The notes under the pieces: model-generated
The model's database searches: none
Seen by the model: only the letters and a program-made list of their open reading frames with translations
What the model was told of the DNA's origin: nothing
Made by a program: the position numbers and the translations under genes
From: Mycolicibacterium cosmeticum
GTDB lineage: Bacteria; Actinomycetota; Actinomycetes; Mycobacteriales; Mycobacteriaceae
Length of the DNA stretch: 64,000 nucleotides
Direction: 5' to 3'
NCBI GenBank assembly: GCA_016197365.1
Contig: JACPVS010000021.1
Span: 434,001-498,000 of the forward strand
In this document: one piece after another, positions 1-8,645 of the stretch
How positions within the stretch are numbered: the first letter of the stretch is position 1
How the letters are laid out: each line of letters starts with the position of its first letter

Positions 1-1
1 C

Positions 2-1096
2 GGCCAGGCCGCGCGATTCACCCACACCTGCTTCATGGTGACGCCCTACGAGGAGTACGTGGCCGTCTGCGAGCAATTGAACCGGCTGACCCCCGTCGCC
101 GGGGACAAGCGCTCGGCGCTGTTCAACTCCGGCTCCGAGGCCGTCGAGAACGCCGTCAAGATCGCCCGGGCCTACACGCGCAAACAGGCCGTCGTCGCGT
201 TCGACCACGCGTATCACGGCCGCACCAACCTGACGATGGCGCTGACGGCCAAGTCCATGCCCTACAAGCACGGTTTCGGCCCGTTCGCGCCCGAGGTGTA
301 CCGCGCCCCCCTGTCCTATCCGTTCCGCGACGCCGAGTTCGGCAAGGACCTGGCCACCGACGGCGAGCTGGCCGCCAAGCGGGCCATCAGCGTGATCGAC
401 AAGCAGGTCGGCGCGGACAACCTGGCGGCCGTCATCATCGAGCCGATCCAGGGTGAGGGCGGTTTCATCGTTCCCGCCGAGGGCTTCCTGGCCACCCTGC
501 TGGACTGGTGCCGCAAGAACAACGTCGTGTTCATCGCCGACGAGGTGCAGACGGGCTTCGCCCGCACCGGCAAGATGTTCGCCTGCGAGCACGAGGGCAT
601 CGATCCGGACCTGATCGTCACCGCCAAGGGCATCGCCGACGGCATGCCGCTGTCCGCGGTCACCGGGCGCGCCGAGATCATGGACGCTCCGCACGTCTCT
701 GGGCTCGGTGGCACCTACGGCGGCAACCCGGTGGCTTGCGCGGCCGCCCTGGCGACCATCGAGACCATCGAAGCCGACGGTCTGGTGAACCGCGCCGCCG
801 AGATCGAGACCCTGATGAAGGAGCGGTTGGGCCGGGTCCAAGCCGACGACGACCGCATCGGCGACGTGCGGGGCCGCGGCGCGATGATCGCCGTCGAGCT
901 GGTCAAGTCGGGCACCACCGAGCCCGACGCCGAGCTGACCAAGGCGCTGTGCGCCAGCGCCCACACCCAAGGCGTCATCGTATTGTCTTGCGGCACTTAC
1001 GGGAACGTGCTGCGCTTCCTGCCCCCGCTGGCCATCTCCGATGACCTCCTGAACGAGGGCCTCGACGTGCTGGCGGAGGCGCTCAAGAAGCTCTGA
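2..1096 (+). CDS. gabT: 4-aminobutyrate aminotransferase, 5' truncated by window edge
   Basis: PLP-dependent class III aminotransferase that moves the amino group of 4-aminobutyrate to 2-oxoglutarate, giving succinate semialdehyde and glutamate. The frame is open from base 2, so the true start lies upstream; 364 residues are visible against roughly 445 for the family. Visible marks are the FNSGSEAVENAVKIAR cofactor-phosphate region, the acidic IADEVQTGF motif and the TAKGIADG segment carrying the Schiff-base lysine. In M. tuberculosis gabT (Rv2589) also lies next to the ruv genes, which supports the assignment. An internal ATG at 35 is not the real start because homology continues upstream of it. 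Confidence 0.93.
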   Translation, partial: GQAARFTHTCFMVTPYEEYVAVCEQLNRLTPVAGDKRSALFNSGSEAVENAVKIARAYTRKQAVVAFDHAYHGRTNLTMALTAKSMPYKHGFGPFAPEVYRAPLSYPFRDAEFGKDLATDGELAAKRAISVIDKQVGADNLAAVIIEPIQGEGGFIVPAEGFLATLLDWCRKNNVVFIADEVQTGFARTGKMFACEHEGIDPDLIVTAKGIADGMPLSAVTGRAEIMDAPHVSGLGGTYGGNPVACAAALATIETIEADGLVNRAAEIETLMKERLGRVQADDDRIGDVRGRGAMIAVELVKSGTTEPDAELTKALCASAHTQGVIVLSCGTYGNVLRFLPPLAISDDLLNEGLDVLAEALKKL

Positions 1097-1188
1097 CATG
1101 TGACGGTGTTCACAGCCTCGCCCGTCCGTTGAGTAGCATCCGTCGAAACACTCGAGCCTGACCGACGGATGACCTATTGAGGGAATAC

Positions 1189-2274
1189 ATGACTGCACTG
1201 CAGTCGTGGTGGCACCAGCCGGACCACTACGACTGGCTCTCGAGCTACCTCGAGGTGCAGGGGTTGCGCGGGCTGACCCGCTTCATGATGGTGGCCGTCA
1301 TCCTGTTGCTCTGTGCCGCACCACTTCTCATGCATCTGAGCCCGGACGGACCGGCGGCCGGGATCCCGTCGGCGCTGTCGTGGGCGGTCGCCGCGGTGAA
1401 CGTCGGCCTCGCGGCGATATGGGCACGCCGGTGGCCCACCGCGGCCCAGTCCAAAGCCTTCGCGCTGATCGCCGCGCTGTGTATCGCGGCGTTCTGCATG
1501 CTCGACCAGAACCCGGCGGCCGGCATGCTCGGTTGTGCGGTGTTCGCGGCCCTGGCCGGATACGTGGCGTTCTTCCACACCAGTCCCTACCTGGTGGCGG
1601 TCTTCGTGCTGGCACTCACCACCACCGTCATCAGTGCGGCGCGGGTGGCCGCGGCGGGTGATCCGGCCGCCGCGGCGGGAAAGTTCCTGGTGGTACTGGT
1701 CAGCGTCCTGGCCGTACCGTGCTCGGTTCAGGTGGTGGTCCATCTGCTGGGCAGCGACGCGGCCGAGTCCGACATCGACGCGCTCACCGGGGTGCGCAAC
1801 CGGCGAGGCTTCTACCGGGCCGCCTATGACCTGGTGCTCGGGGCGCGTGACGCCAGGACGACCATCAGCCTGGTGCTGGTCGACCTGGACGGTTTCAAGC
1901 GGATCAACGACACCCACGGCCACACCGCAGGCGACAAGCTGCTCATCGCCGTCAGCGACATCTTGCGCAGGCATGCCGACGGCGACAACATCGCAGCACG
2001 CTTCGGCGGCGAGGAGTTCGTCATCGCCGGGAACATCGCCGACGGCGTAGCGGTGGCGCTCGCCGACCGGGTGCGCCACGATGTGGCCGCGCTACCCGAG
2101 TTGATCACCGTCAGCGTCGGCGTGGCCACGGCACAGGTGGGCGGCATCACCGATGCCGAGGTGCGCGCGTTGCTCGATCGCCTGGTGGAAGCCGCCGACG
2201 GTGCCATGTACGACGCCAAGCGCGCGGGCGGGAACCGGGTGCAGTTGAGCGCCCAGCCGGTCCGCCCGCGCTGA
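1189..2274 (+). CDS. Membrane-anchored diguanylate cyclase (GGEEF), paralog 1
   Basis: 361-residue protein with about six hydrophobic segments (residues 25-180) followed by a C-terminal GGDEF domain (about 195-350), expected to make cyclic-di-GMP from two GTP. The active-site loop is GGEEF at 273-277, preceded by DLDGFKRINDTHGH, the metal and substrate region. The RxxD inhibitory site normally six residues before GGEEF is absent (DGDN there), so classical product inhibition is unlikely. I chose ATG 1189 over the in-frame TTG at 1177 because GAGGG lies six bases before it. The N-terminal signature WWxQPDHYDWL is shared with the paralog starting at 3057. Confidence 0.88.
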   Translation: MTALQSWWHQPDHYDWLSSYLEVQGLRGLTRFMMVAVILLLCAAPLLMHLSPDGPAAGIPSALSWAVAAVNVGLAAIWARRWPTAAQSKAFALIAALCIAAFCMLDQNPAAGMLGCAVFAALAGYVAFFHTSPYLVAVFVLALTTTVISAARVAAAGDPAAAAGKFLVVLVSVLAVPCSVQVVVHLLGSDAAESDIDALTGVRNRRGFYRAAYDLVLGARDARTTISLVLVDLDGFKRINDTHGHTAGDKLLIAVSDILRRHADGDNIAARFGGEEFVIAGNIADGVAVALADRVRHDVAALPELITVSVGVATAQVGGITDAEVRALLDRLVEAADGAMYDAKRAGGNRVQLSAQPVRPR

Positions 2275-2279
2275 CGACC

Positions 2280-2873
2280 TCAGTGCGGGACCGGCGTGCG
2301 TCGATGCCAGAACGAGCGGCGGCGGCGCGGCTCGAGCACCTCGTCGGGCTCATCGATCTCCGTGGCCACCGGGCGCCGCGCATAACTTGCGTCGCGAACG
2401 CTGCGCACCGACAACCGGCCCACGGCCATCGCGGCCAGCACGGCGATGAGGGTGCCCAGCCCGGTGAAGAACGCCAACTCCAGCAGCAGCACGCCGTTCG
2501 AGTTGAGCGATGTCGTCGGGGCGCCGATATCGCCCAGCGCCAGCGTCGCGGTGAACGACCTGCCGATGACGAACCAGACGCCGGCCGCCACGCCCAGCCA
2601 ACCGCCGAGCATCGCCGTCGCGCGGTTGCCCGACATCAGCAGCATCAGACCGCCGAGCACCGCCACCACGCCGGGTAGCACCTCGAGCCAGCCGCGGGCC
2701 GCGGTCCAGGTCCACGCCTGGGCCGGGGTGTAGGCGAAGTCCAGGTAGGGGCCGATGAACGGCGCCAGCGCACCCCACGCACCCAGCACCACCAAGAGAA
2801 ATCCGCTCGCAGCGCCTCGGCTGCGCGGGATCGCGAGCCGTCCGGTGCGGGCCGGAACCACAGTCTCGGTCAT
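2280..2873 (-). CDS. Conserved four-helix membrane protein, unknown function
   Basis: 197 residues with about four hydrophobic segments (around 25-45, 65-82, 88-108, 130-152) and an Arg-rich cytoplasmic C-terminus (EPRRRRSFWHRR). No catalytic motif is recognisable. The start at 2873 has a very strong ribosome binding site (GAGGAGGAG, five bases upstream). The gene lies on the opposite strand between two paralogous diguanylate cyclases: it converges on the first, with 5 bases between stops, and diverges from the second. A functional link to c-di-GMP signalling is only suggested by position. Confidence 0.75.
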   Translation of the reverse strand: MTETVVPARTGRLAIPRSRGAASGFLLVVLGAWGALAPFIGPYLDFAYTPAQAWTWTAARGWLEVLPGVVAVLGGLMLLMSGNRATAMLGGWLGVAAGVWFVIGRSFTATLALGDIGAPTTSLNSNGVLLLELAFFTGLGTLIAVLAAMAVGRLSVRSVRDASYARRPVATEIDEPDEVLEPRRRRSFWHRRTPVPH

Positions 2874-3056
2874 ATCTCCTCCTCATTCCCGATGCGCCGG
2901 GATACCCGTTAGCCGAGTTGGTGAATCCTGGCAGTCCAGGAATAACTCTCAGCAAACCGGTGTGCGTCTGGGTAGGATCCGTGTCGACGCGCTTTCTCCA
3001 TGTCGGACTCCGGGGATGGCCCGCCCCAAACCCGATCGCCGACAGACGAGCTAACA

Positions 3057-4205
3057 GTGAACTGGATCCGCAGGTGGTGGCGACAGCCCGACCACTACGA
3101 CTGGCTGTCCGATTATCTGGACTCACAAGGCCAGCAACGCCCCATCCGGATATTTCTCGCCATGACGCTCGCGGTGCTCAGCCTGATCCCCATCCTGATG
3201 CAGCTGAGCCGCGGCGGCCCGGTCGGCGTGCTCGCCATGGTCGTCATGATCACCGCGTCCGGGTTGTGTCTGGTCATGGCGGCGATGTGGTTGATCCGAT
3301 GGCCCACCCGCACCCAGTCCCGGGTGTTCGCCATCGGGTCGGCGATCTGTGTCGGTGCCGCCTGCCTGGCCGAGCCGGACCCGCAGTCCGGGCTGATCGG
3401 CTGCAGCATCTTCGCGGCCATCGCCGGTCTGGTGGCGTTCACCCACACCAGCCCGTACCTCGCGTTGATCACGACGATCGCTCTGGTGGCAGTCACCGGT
3501 TGCGCGGCGAAGATCGCCGCGCACGGTGACCTGATGGGCGGGGTGAGCAAGGCGATCATCGTGCTGGTCGGCGTCATCACCGTCCCCGCCGTCGGCCAGA
3601 TCATGGTGCAGATGCTGGGTACCGGCGCGGTCCAGTCCGACGTCGACGCACTGACCGGGCTGCACAACCGGCGCGGTTTCTACCGGGGGGCCTCCGACCT
3701 GATCACCCGCGCCCGGCATCACCGCGCCACCCGCGTCGGCGTGGTGCTGGCGGACCTCGACAACTTCAAACGAATCAACGACACCGCCGGGCATGCGGCC
3801 GGGGACCGGGTGCTGATCGCCGTCGCTGCCGCGCTGCGACGGGTGGCCGGCAAAGCGGCGATCACCGCCCGGGTGGGCGGCGAGGAGTTCCTGGTCGCCG
3901 CGGCGGTGGGCGGTGGTGGACTGCGGGCCCTGGCCGAGCGGGTCCGTGCCGAGGTCGACCACCTGCCACACGGCGTGACCATCAGTGTCGGTGCGGCCTG
4001 CGCCCGATCGGCGGACGACACCGACATCCGGCTACTGCTGGAGCAGCTGATCGAGATGGCCGACACCGCCATGTACACCGCAAAGCGGGCGGGCGGAAAC
4101 CGGATTCACTGCTGCGATCTGGACGCGCTGCCGGACCATCGGAGCGCTATGCCAGCGCCACCGCCAGCAGCACCACCGCGATCAGCGGGAACACGCCCTG
4201 CGTGA
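3057..4205 (+). CDS. Membrane-anchored diguanylate cyclase (GGEEF), paralog 2
   Basis: 382 residues with the same layout as the cyclase at 1189: six hydrophobic segments, then a GGDEF domain with GGEEF at 274-278 and DLDNFKRINDTAGH upstream. The RxxD inhibitory site is again missing. I favour GTG 3057 over ATG 3000: with GTG, the WWRQPDHYDWL signature and GGEEF fall within one residue of their positions in the paralog, and the 19 extra codons have atypical codon use. A possible -10 element TAGGAT lies at 2973-2978. The last 59 bases overlap the 3' end of the convergent DUF1304 gene, giving a proline-rich tail the paralog lacks. Confidence 0.86.
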   Translation: MNWIRRWWRQPDHYDWLSDYLDSQGQQRPIRIFLAMTLAVLSLIPILMQLSRGGPVGVLAMVVMITASGLCLVMAAMWLIRWPTRTQSRVFAIGSAICVGAACLAEPDPQSGLIGCSIFAAIAGLVAFTHTSPYLALITTIALVAVTGCAAKIAAHGDLMGGVSKAIIVLVGVITVPAVGQIMVQMLGTGAVQSDVDALTGLHNRRGFYRGASDLITRARHHRATRVGVVLADLDNFKRINDTAGHAAGDRVLIAVAAALRRVAGKAAITARVGGEEFLVAAAVGGGGLRALAERVRAEVDHLPHGVTISVGAACARSADDTDIRLLLEQLIEMADTAMYTAKRAGGNRIHCCDLDALPDHRSAMPAPPPAAPPRSAGTRPA

Positions 4206-4530
4206 CGGCGGCACGCGCCTTGTCCGGGGACGACAGCAGCAGGACCAGCGCCGCCGCCAACATCGAGCCGACCCCGGCGAAGATCAGCGCGGCACCGACG
4301 GCCGTGCAGCCGGACAGCAGGAACGCGATACCGATCCCCGCCATGATCGCCAGGAACAAGTTGTAGAACCCCTGGTTGAAGGCGAGCTCCTTGGTGGCCG
4401 CCGCTTCTTCCGCGGAGATACCGAAGGTCGCCCTGGTCCGGGCCGAGGTCCAGGTCAGCGATTCCATCACGAAGATGTACACGTGCAGCAGCGCGGCAAG
4501 GCCCGCGACGATCACACCGGCGGTCAGCAT
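4147..4530 (-). CDS. DUF1304 family small membrane protein
   Basis: 127 residues with four predicted membrane helices. The family signature is clear: an early HVYIFVMES segment (residues 16-24) and AFNQGFYNLFLA (50-61) in the loop and second helix. The function of DUF1304 proteins is not established. The gene starts five bases after the ruvB stop on the same strand, so it probably sits at the 3' end of the ruvCAB transcript. Its own 3' end overlaps the diguanylate cyclase gene running the other way. Confidence 0.82.
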   Translation of the reverse strand: MLTAGVIVAGLAALLHVYIFVMESLTWTSARTRATFGISAEEAAATKELAFNQGFYNLFLAIMAGIGIAFLLSGCTAVGAALIFAGVGSMLAAALVLLLSSPDKARAAVTQGVFPLIAVVLLAVALA

Positions 4531-4535
4531 GCCGT

Positions 4536-5594
4536 CTATTCAAACAGTCCGACGCCGCCCAGTCCGGCGACCGGAGGTTGCAGGCCCAGGTGTGTCCACG
4601 CCTGCGGTGTCGCCACCCGGCCGCGCGGGGTCCGGGCGATCATGCCGGCCCGCACCAGGAACGGCTCGCAGACCTCTTCCACGGTGGTCGCTTCCTCCCC
4701 CACCGCGACGGCCAGGGTGGACACCCCGACCGGCCCGCCGCCGAAGCTGCGGGTCAGCGCCGACAAAACGGCACGGTCCAGCCGGTCCAGGCCGAGCTCG
4801 TCGACGTCGTAGACCTCCAGCGCCAACTTGGCGATGTCGCGGGTGATCACCCCGTCGGCGCGCACCTCGGCGTAGTCGCGCACGCGTCGCAGCAGGCGGT
4901 TGGCGATCCGGGGTGTTCCCCGGGAGCGCCGCGCCACCTCCGAACCGGCCTCGGCCCCGAGTTCGATACCCAGGATCCCGGCGGAGCGGGCCAAGACCCG
5001 CTCCAGGTCGGCGGGCTCGTAGAAATCCATGTGCGCGGTGAAGCCGAACCTGTCGCGCAGCGGCCCGGTCAGCGCTCCGGATCGGGTGGTGGCACCCACC
5101 AGGGTGAACGGCGCGACGTCGAGCGGAATCGAGGTGGCGCCAGGGCCTTTGCCGACGACAACGTCCACCCGGAAGTCCTCCATCGCGAGGTAGAGCATCT
5201 CCTCGGCGGGCCGGGCGATCCGATGGATCTCGTCGATGAACAGCACGTCACCCTCGACCAGGTTGGACAGCATCGCCGCGAGGTCGCCCGCGCGTTCCAG
5301 CGCGGGACCCGAGGTGACGCGCAGCGCCGCGCCGAGCTCGGCGGCGATGATCATCGCCAACGATGTCTTGCCCAGGCCGGGTGGACCGGACAGCAGGATG
5401 TGATCCGGTGTGCCGCCGCGGTTCTTGGCTCCTTCGAGGACGAGCTGTAGCTGTTCGCGCACCCGGTGCTGGCCGATGAACTCCTGCAGCGACTTGGGCC
5501 GCAGACTCGCGTCGACATCGCCTTCACCGACGGTCAGTGCGGGTGAGACGTCCCGCTCGGGTTCTTCGCCGGAGTCCTCGTTGAATCTGCCCAT
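4536..5594 (-). CDS. ruvB: Holliday junction branch migration ATPase RuvB
   Basis: AAA+ motor that drives Holliday junction branch migration together with RuvA. The 352-residue protein shows Walker A (GPPGLGKT), Walker B (LFIDEIHR), sensor 1 (GATTRSG), the arginine finger region (LRDRFGF) and a C-terminal winged helix with TPRGR. It is close to full family length. The ATG at 5594 overlaps the ruvA stop as TGATG; a GTG just before it (5597) would add one residue. It is third in the order ruvC-ruvA-ruvB with translational coupling. Confidence 0.97.
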   Translation of the reverse strand: MGRFNEDSGEEPERDVSPALTVGEGDVDASLRPKSLQEFIGQHRVREQLQLVLEGAKNRGGTPDHILLSGPPGLGKTSLAMIIAAELGAALRVTSGPALERAGDLAAMLSNLVEGDVLFIDEIHRIARPAEEMLYLAMEDFRVDVVVGKGPGATSIPLDVAPFTLVGATTRSGALTGPLRDRFGFTAHMDFYEPADLERVLARSAGILGIELGAEAGSEVARRSRGTPRIANRLLRRVRDYAEVRADGVITRDIAKLALEVYDVDELGLDRLDRAVLSALTRSFGGGPVGVSTLAVAVGEEATTVEEVCEPFLVRAGMIARTPRGRVATPQAWTHLGLQPPVAGLGGVGLFE

Positions 5595-6181
5595 CACTTC
5601 TTACCCAGCATCGACAGCGCGGCGCGCAGCGCACTGGACGTGGTGGCCTCCGGGTCGTCGGCGAGCACCTTGTCGGTGGCCTCCTCGGCCTGCTTGGCGG
5701 CAAAACCAAGCCCGACAAGGGCTTCCACGACAGGGCCGCGAATACCGAACCCGCCGCCGGTCACCGGGCCCGCACCGGCGACCGCGCCGATCTTGTCGCG
5801 CAGCTCCAGCACCATGCGTTCGGCACCGCGCTTGCCGATGCCGGGCACTCGGATCAGCGCGTTGACATCGCCGTCGGCGAGCGCTTGGCGCAGCGCCTGG
5901 GCGTCGTAGACGGCGAGGGTGGCCAGCGCGATCTTGGGTCCGACGCCGGATACCCCCAGCAGCGTGGAGAACAGGTCCCGGGCCTCGCCGTCGACGAAGC
6001 CGTACAGCGTCATCGAGTCCTCACGCACGATCATCGCGGTGATCAACCGGGTCTCGTCGCCGCGGCGCAAGGTCGCCAGCGTGGACGGGGTGGCCATCAC
6101 CTTGTAGCCGACACCGGCGGCCTCGATGACCGCGTGATCCAGCGCGATGTCGATCACCTCGCCGCGCACCGAGGCGATCAT
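5594..6181 (-). CDS. ruvA: Holliday junction recognition protein RuvA
   Basis: 195-residue protein that binds the four-way junction as a tetramer and loads RuvB. The N-terminal OB fold begins MIASVRGEV. Helix-hairpin-helix motifs are visible as LGVSGVGPKIALA and VPGIGKRGAERMVLEL. A C-terminal helical domain III (about 145-195) contacts RuvB. The ATG overlaps the ruvC stop by four bases (ATGA), and its own stop overlaps the ruvB start, so the three proteins are co-translated. Confidence 0.97.
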   Translation of the reverse strand: MIASVRGEVIDIALDHAVIEAAGVGYKVMATPSTLATLRRGDETRLITAMIVREDSMTLYGFVDGEARDLFSTLLGVSGVGPKIALATLAVYDAQALRQALADGDVNALIRVPGIGKRGAERMVLELRDKIGAVAGAGPVTGGGFGIRGPVVEALVGLGFAAKQAEEATDKVLADDPEATTSSALRAALSMLGKK

Positions 6182-6735
6182 GCCCGGGCCGCCTTCAGCC
6201 GGGCCTGATAGGTGCGTTTGGCCTCGGCGGCCTTGGCCTCCGCCTCGGCCATCCGCGCGATCATCGGTGCGCGCCAGCAGTGGCAGATGGCCAGCGCGAG
6301 TGCATCCGCGGCGTCGGCAGGTGTCGGTTTCTGTTGCAGGGCAAGGATTTTGGTGACCATGGTGGTGACCTGCGCCTTGTCCGCCCTGCCGTTTCCGGTC
6401 ACCGCGGCCTTCACCTCACTGGGGGTGTGGAAGTGCACGTCGATATCGCGCCTGGCGGCCGCCAGGGCGATGACGCCACCGGCCTGCGCGGTGCCCATCG
6501 CGGTGTTGGCGTTGTGGTTGGCGAACACCCGCTCGATGGCGATGACGTCGGGTCGGTGGGTGTCCATCCAGTATTCGACGGCGTCACTGATGGTGAGCAG
6601 CCGCTTGTGCAGCGGGCTGTCCGCGGGGGTGCGCACCACGTCGACATCGAGGGCGATGACGTGCCTGCCCCGACCGGTCTCGATGACCGACAGGCCGCAG
6701 CGCGTCAACCCGGGATCGACTCCCATTACCCGCAC
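6178..6735 (-). CDS. ruvC: Holliday junction resolvase RuvC
   Basis: 185-residue endonuclease that cuts Holliday junctions symmetrically. The RNase H-like catalytic acids are visible: D7 in MGVDPGLTRCG, E in IAIERVF, and the C-terminal pair in TPADAADALALA. The start is GTG 6735, giving MRVMGVDPG as in mycobacterial orthologues, with GAAGGGA five bases upstream. The frame stays open for about 900 bases further upstream, but that part is the shadow of other genes. The C-terminus is Ala/Lys-rich and longer than in E. coli. Confidence 0.96.
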   Translation of the reverse strand: MRVMGVDPGLTRCGLSVIETGRGRHVIALDVDVVRTPADSPLHKRLLTISDAVEYWMDTHRPDVIAIERVFANHNANTAMGTAQAGGVIALAAARRDIDVHFHTPSEVKAAVTGNGRADKAQVTTMVTKILALQQKPTPADAADALALAICHCWRAPMIARMAEAEAKAAEAKRTYQARLKAARA

Positions 6736-6818
6736 GCCAATCCCTTCGCCGAACAGAACACGTGTTCGATTAGGGTAACCGGCGGGTGTGTCGCCTCCGG
6801 ACAGGGACACGCCCGCCA

Positions 6819-7127
6819 TCAGATCGAGTAGTGCCCGGATCGCCAACCCTGCGCCACCCGCAGCGCGTGCTCGTCGATCCGCGCGCCGGACCGCCGCCAG
6901 CCGCGTACCAACTCGGTCTCCACCTCGTGGCCGCCGCGTTCGATGACGATGCGCCATCGCCACCCGAGACCCTTGGTCAGCAGCCAGAACGGCCACAGCA
7001 GCAGAAACGGCGCGGCGAGCACCAGGCTGAACCAATCGAGGTCGATGACATCGCTGAGATCGGGGAAAGGCCACCACCGCCGGTGCACCGACCACTGCGT
7101 CCCGTTGGGGTCCGTGACGACTGCCAT
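6819..7127 (-). CDS. Small membrane-associated protein, unknown
   Basis: 102 residues with one strong hydrophobic segment (about 32-55, LVLAAPFLLLWPFWLL), Trp-rich flanks and a charged C-terminal half. No known domain is recognised. The start at ATG 7127 gives MAVVTDPNGTQW; an ATG at 7154 is possible but overlaps the divergent gene. It lies 83 bases upstream of ruvC on the same strand, back-to-back with the Rossmann-fold gene at 7153. Confidence 0.6.
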   Translation of the reverse strand: MAVVTDPNGTQWSVHRRWWPFPDLSDVIDLDWFSLVLAAPFLLLWPFWLLTKGLGWRWRIVIERGGHEVETELVRGWRRSGARIDEHALRVAQGWRSGHYSI

Positions 7128-7152
7128 GCCGACATCCTGGCAGTCTTGTTTC

Positions 7153-7806
7153 ATGCATGTCGTCATCGCCGGTGGACACGGCAAGATCGCCCTCATCCTG
7201 GAACGCCTGCTCGCCGACCGCGGTGACACGGTGAGCGGACTGATCCGCAATCCCGACCATCGCGCCGATCTGGAAGCCGTGGGCGCCCAGGCCGTCGTGC
7301 TCGACCTGGAGCGGGCGACTGTCGAACAGGTCACCGCCGCGGTCCACGACGCCGACGCGGTGGTGTTCGCCGCCGGTGCCGGGCCGGGCAGTGGTGCGGG
7401 GCGCAAGCAGACCGTCGACCACGATGCGGCGGTCCTGCTCGCCGACGCCGCGGAAGCCGCCAGGGTGCAGCGCTACGTGATGGTGTCGGCGATCTCCGCT
7501 GATGACCGCAGCCTGGATGCGGGTTACGACGAGGTGTACCGCGCCTACATCCGGGCCAAATCCGATGCGGACGCCAATGTTTCGGCCCGCACCGCGTTGC
7601 GGACGACCATCGTGCGCCCGGGTCGGCTCACCGACGAACCGGGCACCGGGACCGTGCACGTCGCCGAGTCGACCGGCCGGGGCGCGATCCCGCGCGAGGA
7701 CGTGGCCGCGGTTCTGCTGGCGGTGCTGGACACGCCGGGCTCCGCGGGACGGACCTTCGAACTGGTGTCCGGCGGTACCCCGATCACCGCGGCGCTGACC
7801 GGCTAG
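7153..7806 (+). CDS. Atypical NAD(P)-binding SDR/NmrA-type protein
   Basis: 217-residue Rossmann-fold protein. The N-terminal nucleotide-binding loop reads VVIAGGHGKIA, the atypical SDR form of GxxGxxG. Then come an acid-ended second strand (VVLDLE), VVFAAGAG at the fourth strand, VMVSAIS, and a late YxxxxRAK segment in place of YxxxK. Such proteins are NAD(P)H-dependent reductases, epimerases or redox sensors; the substrate cannot be told. It is a single gene diverging from 7127 and its stop overlaps the convergent yebC stop by four bases. Confidence 0.78.
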   Translation: MHVVIAGGHGKIALILERLLADRGDTVSGLIRNPDHRADLEAVGAQAVVLDLERATVEQVTAAVHDADAVVFAAGAGPGSGAGRKQTVDHDAAVLLADAAEAARVQRYVMVSAISADDRSLDAGYDEVYRAYIRAKSDADANVSARTALRTTIVRPGRLTDEPGTGTVHVAESTGRGAIPREDVAAVLLAVLDTPGSAGRTFELVSGGTPITAALTG

Positions 7807-8558
7807 TCCTCGTCGAGCGCGGCGGCGACGTCCTCGGGGATGTCCACGTTGGTGTACACCTCTTGCACGTCATCGCTGTCTTCCAGCGCGTCGACGAGTT
7901 TGAGCACCTTGCGGGCCGCTTCGAGGTCCACCTGCACACTCACCGACGGCTGGAAGCCGGACTCGGCCGAGTCGTAGTCGATCCCGGCGTCCTGCAGGGC
8001 GGTGCGCACCGCGACCAGGTCGGTGGGCTCGGAGATGATCTCGAAGCTCTCACCCAGGTCGTTGATGTCCTCGGCCCCGGCTTCCAGGACCGCGGCCAGC
8101 ACGTCGTCCTCGGTCAGCCCGTTCTTCTCCAGGGTCACCACGCCCTTGCGGGTGAACAGGTAGGACACCGATCCGGGATCGGCCATGTTGCCGCCGTTGC
8201 GGGTCATCGCGACCCGGACCTCACCGGCGGCGCGGTTCTTGTTGTCCGTCAGACATTCGACCAGGACGGCCACGCCATTGGGGCCGTAGCCCTCGTAGGT
8301 GATGGTCTGCCAGTCGGCGCCGCCGGCCTCTTCACCTGCGCCGCGCTTGCGCGCCCGCTCGATGTTGTCGTTGGGCACCGAGGTCTTCTTGGCCTTCTGG
8401 ATGGCGTCGTAGAGGGTCGGGTTGCCACCCGGGTCGCCGCCGCCGGTGCGCGCGGCGACCTCGATGTTCTTGATCAACTTGGCGAAGTTCTTGCCGCGGC
8501 GGGCGTCGACGATCGCCTTCTTGTGCTTCGTGGTGGCCCACTTGGAATGGCCGCTCAT
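7803..8558 (-). CDS. yebC: YebC/PmpR family protein
   Basis: 251 residues starting MSGHSKWATTKHKKA, the diagnostic YebC N-terminus, with AARTGGGDPGGNPTL and YEGYGPNGVAVLVECLTDNKNRA further on. Family members have been described both as DNA-binding regulators and as factors relieving ribosome stalling; which applies here is not visible. The orthologue is Rv2603c, which in M. tuberculosis lies directly next to pdxT. Here a 1.9-kb glycosyltransferase gene separates the two. Confidence 0.93.
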   Translation of the reverse strand: MSGHSKWATTKHKKAIVDARRGKNFAKLIKNIEVAARTGGGDPGGNPTLYDAIQKAKKTSVPNDNIERARKRGAGEEAGGADWQTITYEGYGPNGVAVLVECLTDNKNRAAGEVRVAMTRNGGNMADPGSVSYLFTRKGVVTLEKNGLTEDDVLAAVLEAGAEDINDLGESFEIISEPTDLVAVRTALQDAGIDYDSAESGFQPSVSVQVDLEAARKVLKLVDALEDSDDVQEVYTNVDIPEDVAAALDED

Positions 8559-8645
8559 GCAGGTACGCCCTCTTTCTGCTCCAACTCTGGCTGTCCACTC
8601 TACGTGGCGAGGTCACCGGCGATAAGCGCTGCTGCTTCAGGTCGT

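Noticed and set aside
1174..2079. Long antisense frames across the diguanylate cyclase and many other genes
   Set aside because: They are typical of GC-rich codon bias on the opposite strand; the products are His/Arg/Gly-rich and match no family.
3000..3056. ATG 3000 as start of the second diguanylate cyclase
   Set aside because: It has no ribosome binding site, the extra codons are atypical, and GTG 3057 aligns the protein with its paralog. It cannot be fully excluded because a -10-like TAGGAT lies just upstream.
6736..7659. Long upstream extension of the ruvC reading frame
   Set aside because: It runs antisense through two other genes, has no family similarity, and the GTG at 6735 with its ribosome binding site matches known RuvC starts.
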